DNA of 22,809 nucleotides from an uncultured Muribaculaceae bacterium (GTDB lineage Bacteria > Bacteroidota > Bacteroidia > Bacteroidales > Muribaculaceae), in NCBI GenBank assembly GCA_905209725.1, contig CAJLTZ010000036.1, forward strand, positions 1-22,809, read 5' to 3'. The notes beneath the pieces are model-generated. The model saw only the letters and a program-made list of their open reading frames with translations, was not told where the DNA came from and ran no database searches. Shown here in pieces: positions 7,748-15,594 of the stretch (the stretch's first letter is position 1; every line of letters begins with the position of its first letter). The position numbers were made by a program, and so were the translations under genes.

Positions 7748-8819
7748 CGCTGAGCCTTCTTTGGGTCTTTATCGCTGCCTGCTCTTCGGCAATGCCGAGG
7801 GGAAGGAGTGGATTATGCCATGTCGCAATATGCGCACTGCCATGAATCTTTACCAGCCCTCCGGACGCAAAGGCAAGTGGTTGAAATCACTTCTCCCCTG
7901 TTCTTTCCTCTCCCCTTTCATTAGCAAGGCTATCCACAGCACCCAAATAAATCAAGGCCTCTCTTACGAGTTGAGACGCATATTCGCCGGAATCTGGGGT
8001 TGCAAGCCTGTGCAGTTTGCCATCTTCGGTGGCACTCCCGGCATCCACTGCAAACTCACCATGCAGATTAGCCGAGGCAAAAAAATCCTCGGCTATTGCA
8101 AGATTACCGATACCGCTGAGATTGCAGCCCTTTTTGACCGCGAATATCGCATACTTAATCAATTGCATCAATCCGGTATCACTCAAACTCCGAAGCCCCT
8201 TTATCGCGGACAATTGCAGAATGGTCTGGAGATTTTCGTGCAGTCCACCACTAAGACTGCAAAGTCAAGGGTGGTTCACGAATGGAGTGCGATGCATGAT
8301 AATTATATCAACCGCCTTTATGAGGCCACCAAAAGGCAAATTCCTTTTGAAGAATCCGATTTTTACAAGACTTTCACTGCATTCAAAGAGAATATTGCTC
8401 TCTATCCCTTGGAGGAATATCGCGATGAAATGCTGAAAGAGGCTGAAAGGGTTTTAGATCTGTATCGAGGGAAATCTGTGGAATTTTCTGCTTATCATGC
8501 AGACTTCACTCCTTGGAACACGTTTGCAAATGACGATGAACTTTTCGCTTTCGACTGGGAATATGCCCGCGCATCATATCCCCCATTCCTCGACCGCTAT
8601 CATTTCTTCACGCAGACAGCCATCTTCGAGAGCCATACAGAGCCATCTGTAATAATTGAAGGAATCAGAAATGGCGATTACCCTTGGCTCGATGTGGAGC
8701 AATATAAACTCTACCTCATTGACGTGACGGCCAGATTCACTCTTCGGGAAAAAGGCAAACCGGCACCGGATATCGTGATGTCGATGCATGTCTGGGCCAC
8801 CCTCCTCACGCAGTTGTAA
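7719..8819 (+). CDS. Phosphotransferase of the APH/choline-kinase fold
   Basis: A 366-residue protein with an aminoglycoside-phosphotransferase/choline-kinase-like catalytic core. K128 in GYCKI and E142 in REYRIL fit the ATP-anchoring Lys-Glu pair. H260-x-D262-x4-N267 (HADFTPWN) is the catalytic Brenner loop, and D279 in FDWEYA takes the place of the DFG aspartate. The kinase core is therefore complete. In a glycan locus the substrate may be a sugar, choline-like or lipid-linked molecule rather than an antibiotic; this is inference. The ATG at 7719 overlaps the preceding gene by 29 bases. The first 100 residues are an extra N-terminal region with no motif I recognise. Composition is of the GC-richer type, unlike the operon upstream. 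Confidence 0.82.
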   Translation: MAKIYNQILSAEPSLGLYRCLLFGNAEGKEWIMPCRNMRTAMNLYQPSGRKGKWLKSLLPCSFLSPFISKAIHSTQINQGLSYELRRIFAGIWGCKPVQFAIFGGTPGIHCKLTMQISRGKKILGYCKITDTAEIAALFDREYRILNQLHQSGITQTPKPLYRGQLQNGLEIFVQSTTKTAKSRVVHEWSAMHDNYINRLYEATKRQIPFEESDFYKTFTAFKENIALYPLEEYRDEMLKEAERVLDLYRGKSVEFSAYHADFTPWNTFANDDELFAFDWEYARASYPPFLDRYHFFTQTAIFESHTEPSVIIEGIRNGDYPWLDVEQYKLYLIDVTARFTLREKGKPAPDIVMSMHVWATLLTQL

Positions 8820-8896
8820 GCCAACCCCACAAATTTTGGAGACTCTTTTGCTTTTTTGGAGACAAGAGAATACGAGCACTCTTTTTGCTGCTTGCG

Positions 8897-8917
8897 GCCA
8901 GTCCCGCAAGGGCTGGC
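8897..8917 (+). repeat. Small GC-rich hairpin
   Basis: GCCAGTCCC-GCAA-GGGCTGGC can fold with one mismatch. It may act in transcription termination after the kinase gene, but there is no T-run directly after it, so I do not call it a terminator. Confidence 0.4.
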
Positions 8918-8953
8918 GGTTGAGCGGCGGAACGCTTGCGTTTCGCGAATAGC
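8918..8953 (+). repeat. REP-like element, copy 2 (forward, partial)
   Basis: Carries GGTTGAGCGGCGGAACGCTTGCGTTTCGCGAATAGC, identical to the second half of the element at 62-131. Its GGGCGGCC half is missing and replaced by GGGCTGGC. Confidence 0.8.
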
Positions 8954-9018
8954 CTGCTCGCAAGTCTCTCCTTTTAGCCTCTCCATAAATTAAAAGCCCT
9001 TCGCAGACAAACTGTCTA

Positions 9019-9088
9019 TTCGAGCAACGCAAGTGTTGCCCCGCTCAACCGGCCGCCCGGTCTCGTGGGACGGCCCTGCGGCATCGCT
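9019..9088 (-). repeat. REP-like element, copy 3 (reverse, diverged)
   Basis: The reverse complement matches the whole element at 62-131 with scattered changes. Shared blocks are GGGCCGTCC, GGGCGGCCGGTTGAGCGG, CTTGCGTT and CGAATA. Compensatory-looking changes in it would be worth testing as evidence of a conserved fold. Confidence 0.75.
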
Positions 9089-9089
9089 A

Positions 9090-9130
9090 CCGTTCCTACT
9101 GTTCTCCTGTCAAAAAGAGTTCTACTGTCA
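9090..9130 (-). repeat. CTCCTGTC-type repeat before the GT4 gene
   Basis: Reads GTTCCTACTGTTCTCCTGTC, then five A, then a second partial copy GTTCTACTGTC. It ends about 10 bases before the ATG at 9140. Confidence 0.85.
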
Positions 9131-9139
9131 AATTAGATT

Positions 9140-10222
9140 ATGCAATTAGCGGTTTTTCATCTATATAACGATTTTAGCGGGAGCCCTAAGGTGCTGGCGC
9201 CGGTGCTTCGCGCATTGGCAGAGCGTGGCGTCTCTATGGATCTGCATACTTCCCGTGGCGGCGTGCTTGACTCCCTGAAAGATTTCTCGCAGATCCGTTT
9301 TCATCAATATAATTATATCTTCTCTCCCTCGGCCGCCACTACTATGGTGCGCTATGCCGAAGTGCAGTTGTGCACTTTCTTCTCCGCATTCCGCTATCTC
9401 TTCTCCTCGCGCACTTTCTATATAAATACTCTCCTCCCTATAGGCCCGGCTCTCACTGGTCGCATTATGGGGAAACGGGTCGTGTATCATTACCATGAGA
9501 ATGCCGATGCAAAGGGCGCTTTCTATAAAATTTTGGCGAAGGGGATGCAATGGTTGGCGTCGGATATCATTTGCGTGTCGGATTACCAGCGCTCATTCCT
9601 CTCTCGCAAAAAGCGGGTATACGTGATCCCGAATGCTTTGCCGGAGGATTTTGCTTCGCGACTAACGCCAAATACTGCTGAAGCCTTCGAACGGAAAAGA
9701 GTGCTGATGCTTGGTTCGCTGAAGGGATATAAGGGCACGAAGGAATTTGTGAGATTAGCGGAGATGCTGCCTGAATATCAGTTTGAGTTGGTGATTAATG
9801 ACTCGCAGACTGAAATCAATGCTTATTGGGAGAATGAGAAATTGCCAAGGCCTGCGAATTTAAAGGTCTTCTCGCGTCAGGAGGATGTTGCGCCCTTCTA
9901 TAATCGGGCATCTGTAGTGTTAAATCTATCGAACAGAGAGGAATGTATCGAGACATTCGGTTTGACGGCGTTGGAGGCTATGACAGCCGGGCTGCCTGTG
10001 ATAGTGCCTACTGTGGGGGGAATTGCGGAAATGGTGGAGGATGGAGAGAATGGGTATAAGATTGATGTGCAGAATCTGCCAAGAATCGCTTGGGCCATAA
10101 AGGTGATACTTTCGGATAAGAGGCAGTATGAGCGGATGGCCGAAGGGGCGTTGAAGCGTGCGAAAGAATACTCCTTCCGGCGCACCTCAGAGCGCATCTA
10201 CTCTCTGCTATCGGGACAGTAG
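9140..10222 (+). CDS. Family 4 glycosyltransferase
   Basis: A 360-residue GT-B fold retaining glycosyltransferase (GT4, PF00534-like). The N-terminal acceptor domain starts HLYNDFSGSPKVL, a glycine/serine loop typical of the family. The donor-binding C-terminal domain runs from about residue 185 (VLMLGSLKGYKGT) and ends with the E-x7-E motif, E271-E279 in ETFGLTALEAM, followed by AGLPVIVPTVGG. No membrane segment is seen. The gene stands alone, with CTCCTGTC repeats before its start and GACAG/GACAGGAG repeats beginning at its stop: the stop TAG is the end of GGGACAGTAG, itself part of a repeat copy. Confidence 0.92.
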   Translation: MQLAVFHLYNDFSGSPKVLAPVLRALAERGVSMDLHTSRGGVLDSLKDFSQIRFHQYNYIFSPSAATTMVRYAEVQLCTFFSAFRYLFSSRTFYINTLLPIGPALTGRIMGKRVVYHYHENADAKGAFYKILAKGMQWLASDIICVSDYQRSFLSRKKRVYVIPNALPEDFASRLTPNTAEAFERKRVLMLGSLKGYKGTKEFVRLAEMLPEYQFELVINDSQTEINAYWENEKLPRPANLKVFSRQEDVAPFYNRASVVLNLSNREECIETFGLTALEAMTAGLPVIVPTVGGIAEMVEDGENGYKIDVQNLPRIAWAIKVILSDKRQYERMAEGALKRAKEYSFRRTSERIYSLLSGQ

Positions 10223-10261
10223 AAGCACTTTTTTTGGACAGGAGAGCAGTAGGAACAGGAG
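10213..10261 (+). repeat. GACAGGAG-type repeats after the GT4 gene
   Basis: GGGACAGTAGAAGC overlaps the stop codon. A T-run follows, then GGACAGGAGAGCAGTAGGAACAGGAGG. The exact core is at 10237-10244. Confidence 0.85.
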
Positions 10262-10270
10262 GGTTATTCT

Positions 10271-10298
10271 AATGTTGAATGTTGAATGTTGAATGTTG
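10271..10298. repeat. Heptamer AATGTTG, four tandem copies
   Basis: AATGTTG is repeated four times without error, 160 bases upstream of the next gene. Such a short perfect tandem array can change length by slipped-strand mispairing. Whether it alters expression is unknown. Confidence 0.9.
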
Positions 10299-10362
10299 AA
10301 TTATTGCCACCGGAGAAGCTCCATGTTCTCTCCTACTCCAGCCTACAATTCAAAAATATAAT

Positions 10363-10446
10363 TGTTCTACTGTTCTACTGTCAAAAAAGTTCTACCATTC
10401 TCCTGTCAAAAAAATGTAGTAAACATGAGTTCTACTGTTCTCATGT
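10363..10446 (-). repeat. CTCCTGTC-type repeats before the unknown gene
   Basis: Three diverged units: GTTCTACTGTTCTACTGTC plus A-run, GTTCTACCATTCTCCTGTC plus A-run, and GTTCTACTGTTCTCATGTC. The linker ATGTAGTAAACATGA resembles the GATAGCAAACAAGA linker of the array at 11312. The last unit ends about 14 bases before the ATG at 10462. Confidence 0.8.
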
Positions 10447-10461
10447 CTAAAATGTGATGCC

Positions 10462-11217
10462 ATGAAGATTGAGGAATTGTGCCATAGCAATTTTGATGAC
10501 AATATGGTGCCCGCTGAAGGCGCCAGCATAGGCGACTTGGCTATGCGCTGCTTTACACTGGGGCGTTACCGCCCGCTGATTGCCGCCCATGAGTCCCTGC
10601 AGTCCTGCTACAAATTGTTTGTCAAACGGCCCTCGGCCAAGGATATCAATTTCTTCAACAACGACATCGCTGCCTATGCCCAAACCGGCAAGACGGCTTA
10701 TGTGATTATGGGCAACGATACGGAACTGCGCGTGGCTGCCCTCTTCCTGAACGCCGTCTACGACAACAAGGCTTTTATGAAATTTCTTGGCGCTGCCGAG
10801 CAACTCAATCTCACAGAACTGAATAAATTTTACATTCCGCTGTCCGGAAGTCTTTACCGCTATGCGGCTTTGCTGATGTCGTATAAGTTGTTGGCGGACG
10901 TGTTGGTTGAGACGGAAGCGGATGAGTTGGACAAGACGAAATATGTCGTGATTCAGCAGTATCTGCGGCTTGTACGGCATTATTATGTATTGGAGGCTTA
11001 TCTACCGCAGGTGTTCCGGAAGAATAATATTTCTATCATCGGGAGCTGGGGGGAATTGATGGATATGGCCATCGACGAGAGTGTTGATAACAATGTGGCG
11101 GCTGATAGCGAAATCACGGCGGAGCAGGTGCTGAAAATCTTCGGATATATCGTGTCAAACCGCGCCGGCATGATGGAAACGATCAACAAACTGAAGGTGC
11201 TCCAGTTCGATTTTTAG
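10462..11217 (+). CDS. Hypothetical helical protein, neighbour of an SMC-like ATPase
   Basis: I do not recognise this 251-residue protein. It is soluble, with no signal peptide or membrane segment, and appears mostly alpha-helical; KLLADVLVETEADELDK and the C-terminal ITAEQVLKIFGYIV look like amphipathic helices. No catalytic motif is evident. The ATG at 10462 is the in-frame start; two other ATGs just upstream are in different frames. The gene is GC-rich, bracketed by repeats, and its stop codon directly abuts a GACAGGAG core at 11218. It is followed by an ATPase gene on the same strand with only repeats between them, so the pair may be a functional unit. An accessory or regulatory role to the ATPase is a guess from position. 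Confidence 0.7.
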   Translation: MKIEELCHSNFDDNMVPAEGASIGDLAMRCFTLGRYRPLIAAHESLQSCYKLFVKRPSAKDINFFNNDIAAYAQTGKTAYVIMGNDTELRVAALFLNAVYDNKAFMKFLGAAEQLNLTELNKFYIPLSGSLYRYAALLMSYKLLADVLVETEADELDKTKYVVIQQYLRLVRHYYVLEAYLPQVFRKNNISIIGSWGELMDMAIDESVDNNVAADSEITAEQVLKIFGYIVSNRAGMMETINKLKVLQFDF

Positions 11218-11308
11218 GACAGGAGAAGCGCTTATTTATTATGACAGGAGAACAGGAGGACGCTTCTTTTTTTGGACAGGAGAACAGGAGAAACAGGAGG
11301 TTGCTTCG
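11218..11308 (+). repeat. GACAGGAG-type repeat array after the unknown gene
   Basis: Three units with cores at 11218, 11243 and 11275, separated by linkers of the form GCGCTTATTTATT and ACGCTTCTTTTTTT. The first unit begins at the base after the stop codon. The last unit (11274-11308) is identical for 35 bases to 21802-21836 near the end of the window. Confidence 0.9.
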
Positions 11309-11331
11309 TTTGTTCTACTGTTCTCCTGTCC
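11274..11331. repeat. Inverted repeat/hairpin at centre of the intergenic array
   Basis: GGACAGGAGAACAGGAG plus AAACA pairs with TGTTCTACTGTTCTCCTGTCC across a loop of about 16 bases (around GGTTGCTTCGTT). The stem is about 20 base pairs with one or two imperfections. The same structure occurs at 21802-21858. It could stop transcription or be an RNA-processing site; only the folding potential is seen. Confidence 0.8.
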
Positions 11332-11476
11332 CAAAAAGATAGCAAACAAGGGTTCTACTGTTCTCCTGTCCCAAAAAGATAGCAAACAAGAGTTCTACTG
11401 TTCTTCTGTCAAAAAAAAGATAGCAAACAAGAGTTCTACTGCTCTCCTGTCAAAAAAGTATAAGTTCTACTGTCAT
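11312..11476 (-). repeat. Tandem array of 40-bp CTCCTGTC-type units before the ATPase gene
   Basis: Units begin GTTCTACTG at 11312, 11352, 11392, 11433 and 11464; the first three are 40, 40 and 41 bases. Each full unit is GTTCTACTGTTCTCCTGTC, an A-run, then GATAGCAAACAAGA. The first two units differ by about one base. Later units lose the linker and the last is only GTTCTACTGTC. The array ends two bases before the ATG at 11477, so the 5' untranslated region of this gene is almost entirely repeat. There are no variable spacers, so it is not a CRISPR array. Confidence 0.92.
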
Positions 11477-13447
11477 ATGTGGAGGATAAAGAGTATTGAG
11501 GTTAGGAATTTTAAGGGATTCTGCGAGGAGTTTCCGCTCGATGTGGATTCCGCCAATATGCTTATCTATGGCGAGAATGGCTCCGGTAAGAGTTCGCTCT
11601 ACTGGAGCGTCTATACCCATTATGAGGCGTATGCCAAAACTCAAGAGGACGCCCAGAAATATTTCATCCCCGGCAAGGAGAGCCTCCGCAACCGCTTCTC
11701 CCGGGCCGCCGACCCTTCAGGCATCACATTAGTTTTCGAGAACAAGGAGACCGGTAACGTGAGCCGTACAATAACAAATTCTGCAGAGTCCTACTATTGC
11801 CTGGATCCGGATACCCACCGGTTCATGCGCGCCACTGCCATGAGCAGCGACTTTATGAACTATAAGTTCCTTTCATCTCTCTTCGATTTCGACAACAGCA
11901 AGGACAATGATGTGTCGAAATTGTTTATCAAGCAGGTGTTCCCGTTCCTGAATTTCAGCGCAAGATTCATAGACATCAATGGCGAGGAATTACCGGTTTC
12001 CAATGCCGCGTTCATCTGGCAATATCTACAAAAGAAGATTCCCGAATTGCGGAAGAATAAGAAGAACGCTATCGACCTCCGCACTCCGGAATACCGGAAT
12101 TACACCCGACTGCTCGATGATTTCAACAGAGCGCTCAATTTCGAGCTCTCGATGATTTTCTCAGTGGCCAATGCCAAACTGCATGACATCTTCAAGGTGG
12201 ATGCCGAAATTGTGAAGAAATACAGCCCTGCTACATTCAATGACCATCTGGGCAAAAGGAGTCGCGACGGCATACTGCATGAGCCAAAAATTCTCCTCCA
12301 CGCGAAGATGACACATCCCAAGGTGCAAAACCATGATGATATTCTCCATCCGAAGTCTTTCTTCAATGAGGCGAAGATTACTTCTATGGCCCTGGCGATA
12401 AGGCTGGCAATTCTCGAGACCAGTTCACCTGTGGATTATGCCTGCTCTACAGTTTTCTTCGACGATGTCTTGATCAGCCTCGACATGTCGCTGCGAAGGA
12501 TGTTGATTCCGGTGGTTCTCGATTATGCGGAGAAGCGTCAGCTCTTTATCCTCACCCACGACAAGGCGCTTTTCAATCTTTGGAAGGACAGCATTGATAG
12601 AAGAAAACTGGAGATTGAACGCCAAAACGAACTGATTGCAGAGGAGAATCTTCTTTTGGATGAAGAGCACAAGAAGCCATTGATTAAGGTTCCGGTCTGG
12701 AAGATGGTTGAGATGTATTGCGCAGAGAAGGATGGGATACCTACACCGAAGTGTCTGGAGGAAAAGACATATCTCCAGACAGCCAAAGAGCATTTCGACA
12801 ATCTGCGGATACCGGAATGCGCGAATGCATTGCGGCGCGCATGTGAGAAGGAGTTGAAGAGAATTCTGCCGATGCATATGCAATATACTGTCCCGCGAGG
12901 AGACAAGGATGCCGGAGGGAAAGTTGATCTGAACGTACTCATTGAAAGTTTCCTGAAGATGTGCGGAGAGATGGAGATGCCGGAAGATTTCGGACAGTTG
13001 AACAACGACCGGAAACTTATAATGAATCCATTCTCACACGATGACATCGAGACGCCATATTACCGGGAAGAATTGCGCCGCTGCATTGACACGGTGGAAA
13101 ATCTCACTCAGATCAAGGTGTTGAGAGATCTGATTGATGGGGACGATGTGCGCAAAACGGAATTTGAGATTACAGCCACCAAAGGTGAGCATACGCGGAA
13201 AGGAAAAATAAAGTTTGATGAGTTTGTGAGGGTATGGGAATATCGGGGCAATATATACTGCACAAATGTGGAGATAGAGGTGTTGGACTGCGATGTACAG
13301 AAATTGAAGAAGGAACCGAAACAATTGCTTCTACCCTTCTATCGCAAACTGACGCATTCAGTAGGCATTCCGGCAGAGAGTCGGCCTTTCCTTGGGGATA
13401 TTCTGAGTAAGGTTGTGCTACCGGATGGTGAAGTAATACCTGAATAA
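11477..13447 (+). CDS. SMC/RecF-like AAA ATPase
   Basis: A 656-residue ATPase with an ABC-type head of the RecF/SMC/AAA_23 kind. Walker A is GENGSGKS (32-39). The ABC-signature region is degenerate (SFFNEAKITSMALAIRLA, 294-311). Walker B and D-loop are STVFFDD (324-330) and LISLD (332-336), and the switch histidine is TH (360-361). Only a short coiled stretch occurs (about 373-400), so this is not a long-arm SMC. Residues 430-545 form an extra helical domain with RKLIMNPFSHDD (512-523), a polar motif resembling those in other phage-defence ATPases; I cannot name it. The last 100 residues look beta-rich. Such proteins act in DNA repair or phage defence rather than sugar chemistry. The gene is bracketed on its 5' side by the repeat array; its 3' repeat is missing. 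Confidence 0.85.
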   Translation: MWRIKSIEVRNFKGFCEEFPLDVDSANMLIYGENGSGKSSLYWSVYTHYEAYAKTQEDAQKYFIPGKESLRNRFSRAADPSGITLVFENKETGNVSRTITNSAESYYCLDPDTHRFMRATAMSSDFMNYKFLSSLFDFDNSKDNDVSKLFIKQVFPFLNFSARFIDINGEELPVSNAAFIWQYLQKKIPELRKNKKNAIDLRTPEYRNYTRLLDDFNRALNFELSMIFSVANAKLHDIFKVDAEIVKKYSPATFNDHLGKRSRDGILHEPKILLHAKMTHPKVQNHDDILHPKSFFNEAKITSMALAIRLAILETSSPVDYACSTVFFDDVLISLDMSLRRMLIPVVLDYAEKRQLFILTHDKALFNLWKDSIDRRKLEIERQNELIAEENLLLDEEHKKPLIKVPVWKMVEMYCAEKDGIPTPKCLEEKTYLQTAKEHFDNLRIPECANALRRACEKELKRILPMHMQYTVPRGDKDAGGKVDLNVLIESFLKMCGEMEMPEDFGQLNNDRKLIMNPFSHDDIETPYYREELRRCIDTVENLTQIKVLRDLIDGDDVRKTEFEITATKGEHTRKGKIKFDEFVRVWEYRGNIYCTNVEIEVLDCDVQKLKKEPKQLLLPFYRKLTHSVGIPAESRPFLGDILSKVVLPDGEVIPE

Positions 13448-13478
13448 GCCGAGCACTCCTGAATAAGCCGAGCACTCC
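13439..13478. repeat. Tandem duplication of 19 bases at the 3' end of the ATPase gene
   Basis: CCTGAATAAGCCGAGCACT occurs twice head to tail (13439-13457 and 13458-13476). The first copy includes the ATPase stop codon. AT-rich block B starts immediately after it, so the duplication marks the joint between the two DNA types. Confidence 0.92.
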
Positions 13479-13504
13479 TTTTATTACTACATTATTTTTC
13501 AAAT

Positions 13505-14479
13505 ATGGAAACTTCATATAATATCGTTATTGCGACTGACAATAATTATGCTCCTCACGCGGCAATTTGCATCAAGTCATTTATCCTAAATAATCAAGAT
13601 GCCCCTCCAACTCATTTTCATATTCTTGACAATAATTTAAACAATGAGTCAAAGGAATGGCTCGAATTATCGCTTAGAAAGGACGATTCAATTTCTTATT
13701 ATAGCATCAGCAATATTCGCAACTTGCTAAAAGTGCCAGTCCCTGATAGAATAAGCATAACAACATATGCAAGGATGTTTATTGGAAGTATTTTACCCGA
13801 TTCATTTGATAAGGTTTTATACTTAGACTGCGACATTGTGATTAATGCTAATCTGAAGGATTTGTTTGAAATTCAAATTGAACCTGAGATTTATATTGTC
13901 GGAGTGCTCGATGCCTTCCTTACCAACAATGCAAAAACAGAAATTGGAATTCCGAGTGATAGCCCATATATCAATGCGGGGGTCTTATTAGTTTCTTTAA
14001 ATCATTGGCGAAAAGACAATCTGGAAAACAGATTCATTGAATTCCTGCTCAATAAAAATGGAGATGTAAAATATGACGATCAAGGCATACTAAATGCAGT
14101 ATGCCATGGTCATAAAAAAATTATTCATCCAAAATATAATGTTTACTCTACTATATATAGTCATTCATACAAACTTATTAAAAAGCATAACAATCCAATA
14201 TATTCCAAACAAGAATATAAAGATGCAAAAACCTATCCTACAATCATCCATTTCACCTCTGGAGTAGTAAATCGTCCGTGGGTGGAACACTGTGTTCATC
14301 CTTTAAAGTCTAAATACATTACGATTAAAAAGAGCATGCCATTTAGTGATTTACCATTATTGAAAGATAGTCGAAATTATCGGGAACGAATAAATTCATG
14401 GATGCTGAGAAACACTTGTGTCTTCATATATAACTTTTATCAGAATATCTGCAAGTGTATTTACAACATTCGTAAATAA
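13505..14479 (+). CDS. Family 8 glycosyltransferase
   Basis: A 324-residue retaining GT8 enzyme (LgtC/glycogenin-like). The N-terminal IVIATDNNYAPHAAICIKS is the family start. The metal-binding motif is D108-C-D110 in VLYLDCDIVIN. YINAGVLLVSLNHWR and KYDDQGILNAV are the conserved acceptor-side and DQ segments, and IHFTSGVVNRPW is the C-terminal conserved histidine region. It probably transfers galactose or glucose from a nucleotide sugar, as known members do. It is the first gene of AT-rich block B. A promoter is not clear in the 57 bases before it. Confidence 0.93.
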   Translation: METSYNIVIATDNNYAPHAAICIKSFILNNQDAPPTHFHILDNNLNNESKEWLELSLRKDDSISYYSISNIRNLLKVPVPDRISITTYARMFIGSILPDSFDKVLYLDCDIVINANLKDLFEIQIEPEIYIVGVLDAFLTNNAKTEIGIPSDSPYINAGVLLVSLNHWRKDNLENRFIEFLLNKNGDVKYDDQGILNAVCHGHKKIIHPKYNVYSTIYSHSYKLIKKHNNPIYSKQEYKDAKTYPTIIHFTSGVVNRPWVEHCVHPLKSKYITIKKSMPFSDLPLLKDSRNYRERINSWMLRNTCVFIYNFYQNICKCIYNIRK

Positions 14480-14524
14480 TTATAACAGATTTCTGATTCA
14501 ACGATATTTCAATTTTCTGATTTT

Positions 14525-15559
14525 ATGAATAGTCGTTTGCAATGGATTGATTACATAAAAGCCATCTGTATGATTGGCGTTTATTTATATCATAGTCGAA
14601 TCTATTTTTCCATGGAGATTCCGGACTATAATCTTTGGCTCTCTCCTTTTTATGTGAATGCCTTTTTCTTTGTTAGCGGCTACTTGTTTTTCAGGAAACA
14701 ATACTCTAACAAAAGTTGGAATAATAACATAATTACCAATTTTAAAGATCAAAGTTCCTCATTTCTTAATATTTTATTCAGGGTAGTGATACCAACAATC
14801 CTATTCTCGATAATACTATACTTTCCAAAGATTCTATTTCATAGCAACCAATTCAACTTCAAAGATTTTACCATCGAAACATTTGGCGGCATCAGCTTCT
14901 GGTTTACTTCTGCCTTTGCAGTTGCACAGATATTCCTTCTCCTGCTCATATGTTTTGGTATTAACAATCTTAAAAAGATGTTGCTTTCATCATTCACGCT
15001 CTTTATCGTAGGCTTATATTTGAATAGCCTGAACGAAACGCCAATTACTGCGGCTACATACTTCCCATGGTATTATAAAACTGGATTGGTGTATACTTTC
15101 CTCATGACATTGGGAGGATTGTACTGGCGATTTGAGAAGAATATTGACAGCTTGATGAAATGGGGATGGATACCCTTGGTTATTATCTATTTTACTATCC
15201 TCGCATATATCTGGGATGGCAAACCAATAGCCACGATGGGATTGGGGGGCAAATGTTCTGCCTTAGGATTCATTGAATTGATAATTGGTATTCTTCTCAT
15301 TATCAAAGCTTGTAAATATATCAAACATGCTAAACTGCTTGAATTCATAGGCCAGAATTCAATAATATTCTATTTCTTTTCTGGCTTTTTACCTGCTGTA
15401 TTTTCCGTGATTGCTCATAAAGCGTCATTCCCTATCACATATATTTCATCTCTACTGATAGCCTTAATATCTATTTCATTTGGAATATTAATAACTTTCA
15501 TTATCAATCAATATCTATCATTTCTGATAGACTTTCGACAACTTTCAAAACCAGCATAG
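14525..15559 (+). CDS. Acyltransferase 3 family membrane protein, first copy
   Basis: A 344-residue integral membrane protein with about ten hydrophobic segments. The N-terminus RLQWIDYIKAICMIGVYLYH is the acyltransferase-3 signature, with the conserved histidine at residue 23, and NAFFFVSGYLFF follows in the second segment. These proteins add acetyl or other short acyl groups to sugars on the outer or periplasmic face. It resembles the fucose 4-O-acetyltransferase-like subgroup by appearance. Its immediate neighbour is a second member of the same family. Confidence 0.9.
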   Translation: MNSRLQWIDYIKAICMIGVYLYHSRIYFSMEIPDYNLWLSPFYVNAFFFVSGYLFFRKQYSNKSWNNNIITNFKDQSSSFLNILFRVVIPTILFSIILYFPKILFHSNQFNFKDFTIETFGGISFWFTSAFAVAQIFLLLLICFGINNLKKMLLSSFTLFIVGLYLNSLNETPITAATYFPWYYKTGLVYTFLMTLGGLYWRFEKNIDSLMKWGWIPLVIIYFTILAYIWDGKPIATMGLGGKCSALGFIELIIGILLIIKACKYIKHAKLLEFIGQNSIIFYFFSGFLPAVFSVIAHKASFPITYISSLLIALISISFGILITFIINQYLSFLIDFRQLSKPA

Positions 15560-15594
15560 TCAATTCTTGTTTATCATTAATAAATTGGTTCTTT

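Larger units (their letters stand above)
8820..9139. other. 320-base intergenic region with decayed repeats and REP-like elements
   Basis: No gene is supported here. From left to right it holds a decayed downstream-type repeat (TTTTTTGGAGACAAGAGAA at about 8853-8871), a small hairpin (8897-8917), two REP-like elements in opposite orientation, and a CTCCTGTC copy shortly before the next gene. The two REP-like copies facing each other could form a large stem. Confidence 0.7.

Noticed and set aside
8897..8917. Rho-independent terminator after the APH-like kinase
   Set aside because: The hairpin has no following T-run and lies about 80 bases from the stop; I kept it only as a hairpin.
11312..11476. 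Possible CRISPR array
   Set aside because: The 40-base units include their linkers and have no variable spacers; there are no cas genes in the window.
11477..13447. Assignment of the ATPase to a named defence system
   Set aside because: The motifs show an SMC/RecF-like head only; the C-terminal domain and partner do not match any named system with enough certainty.
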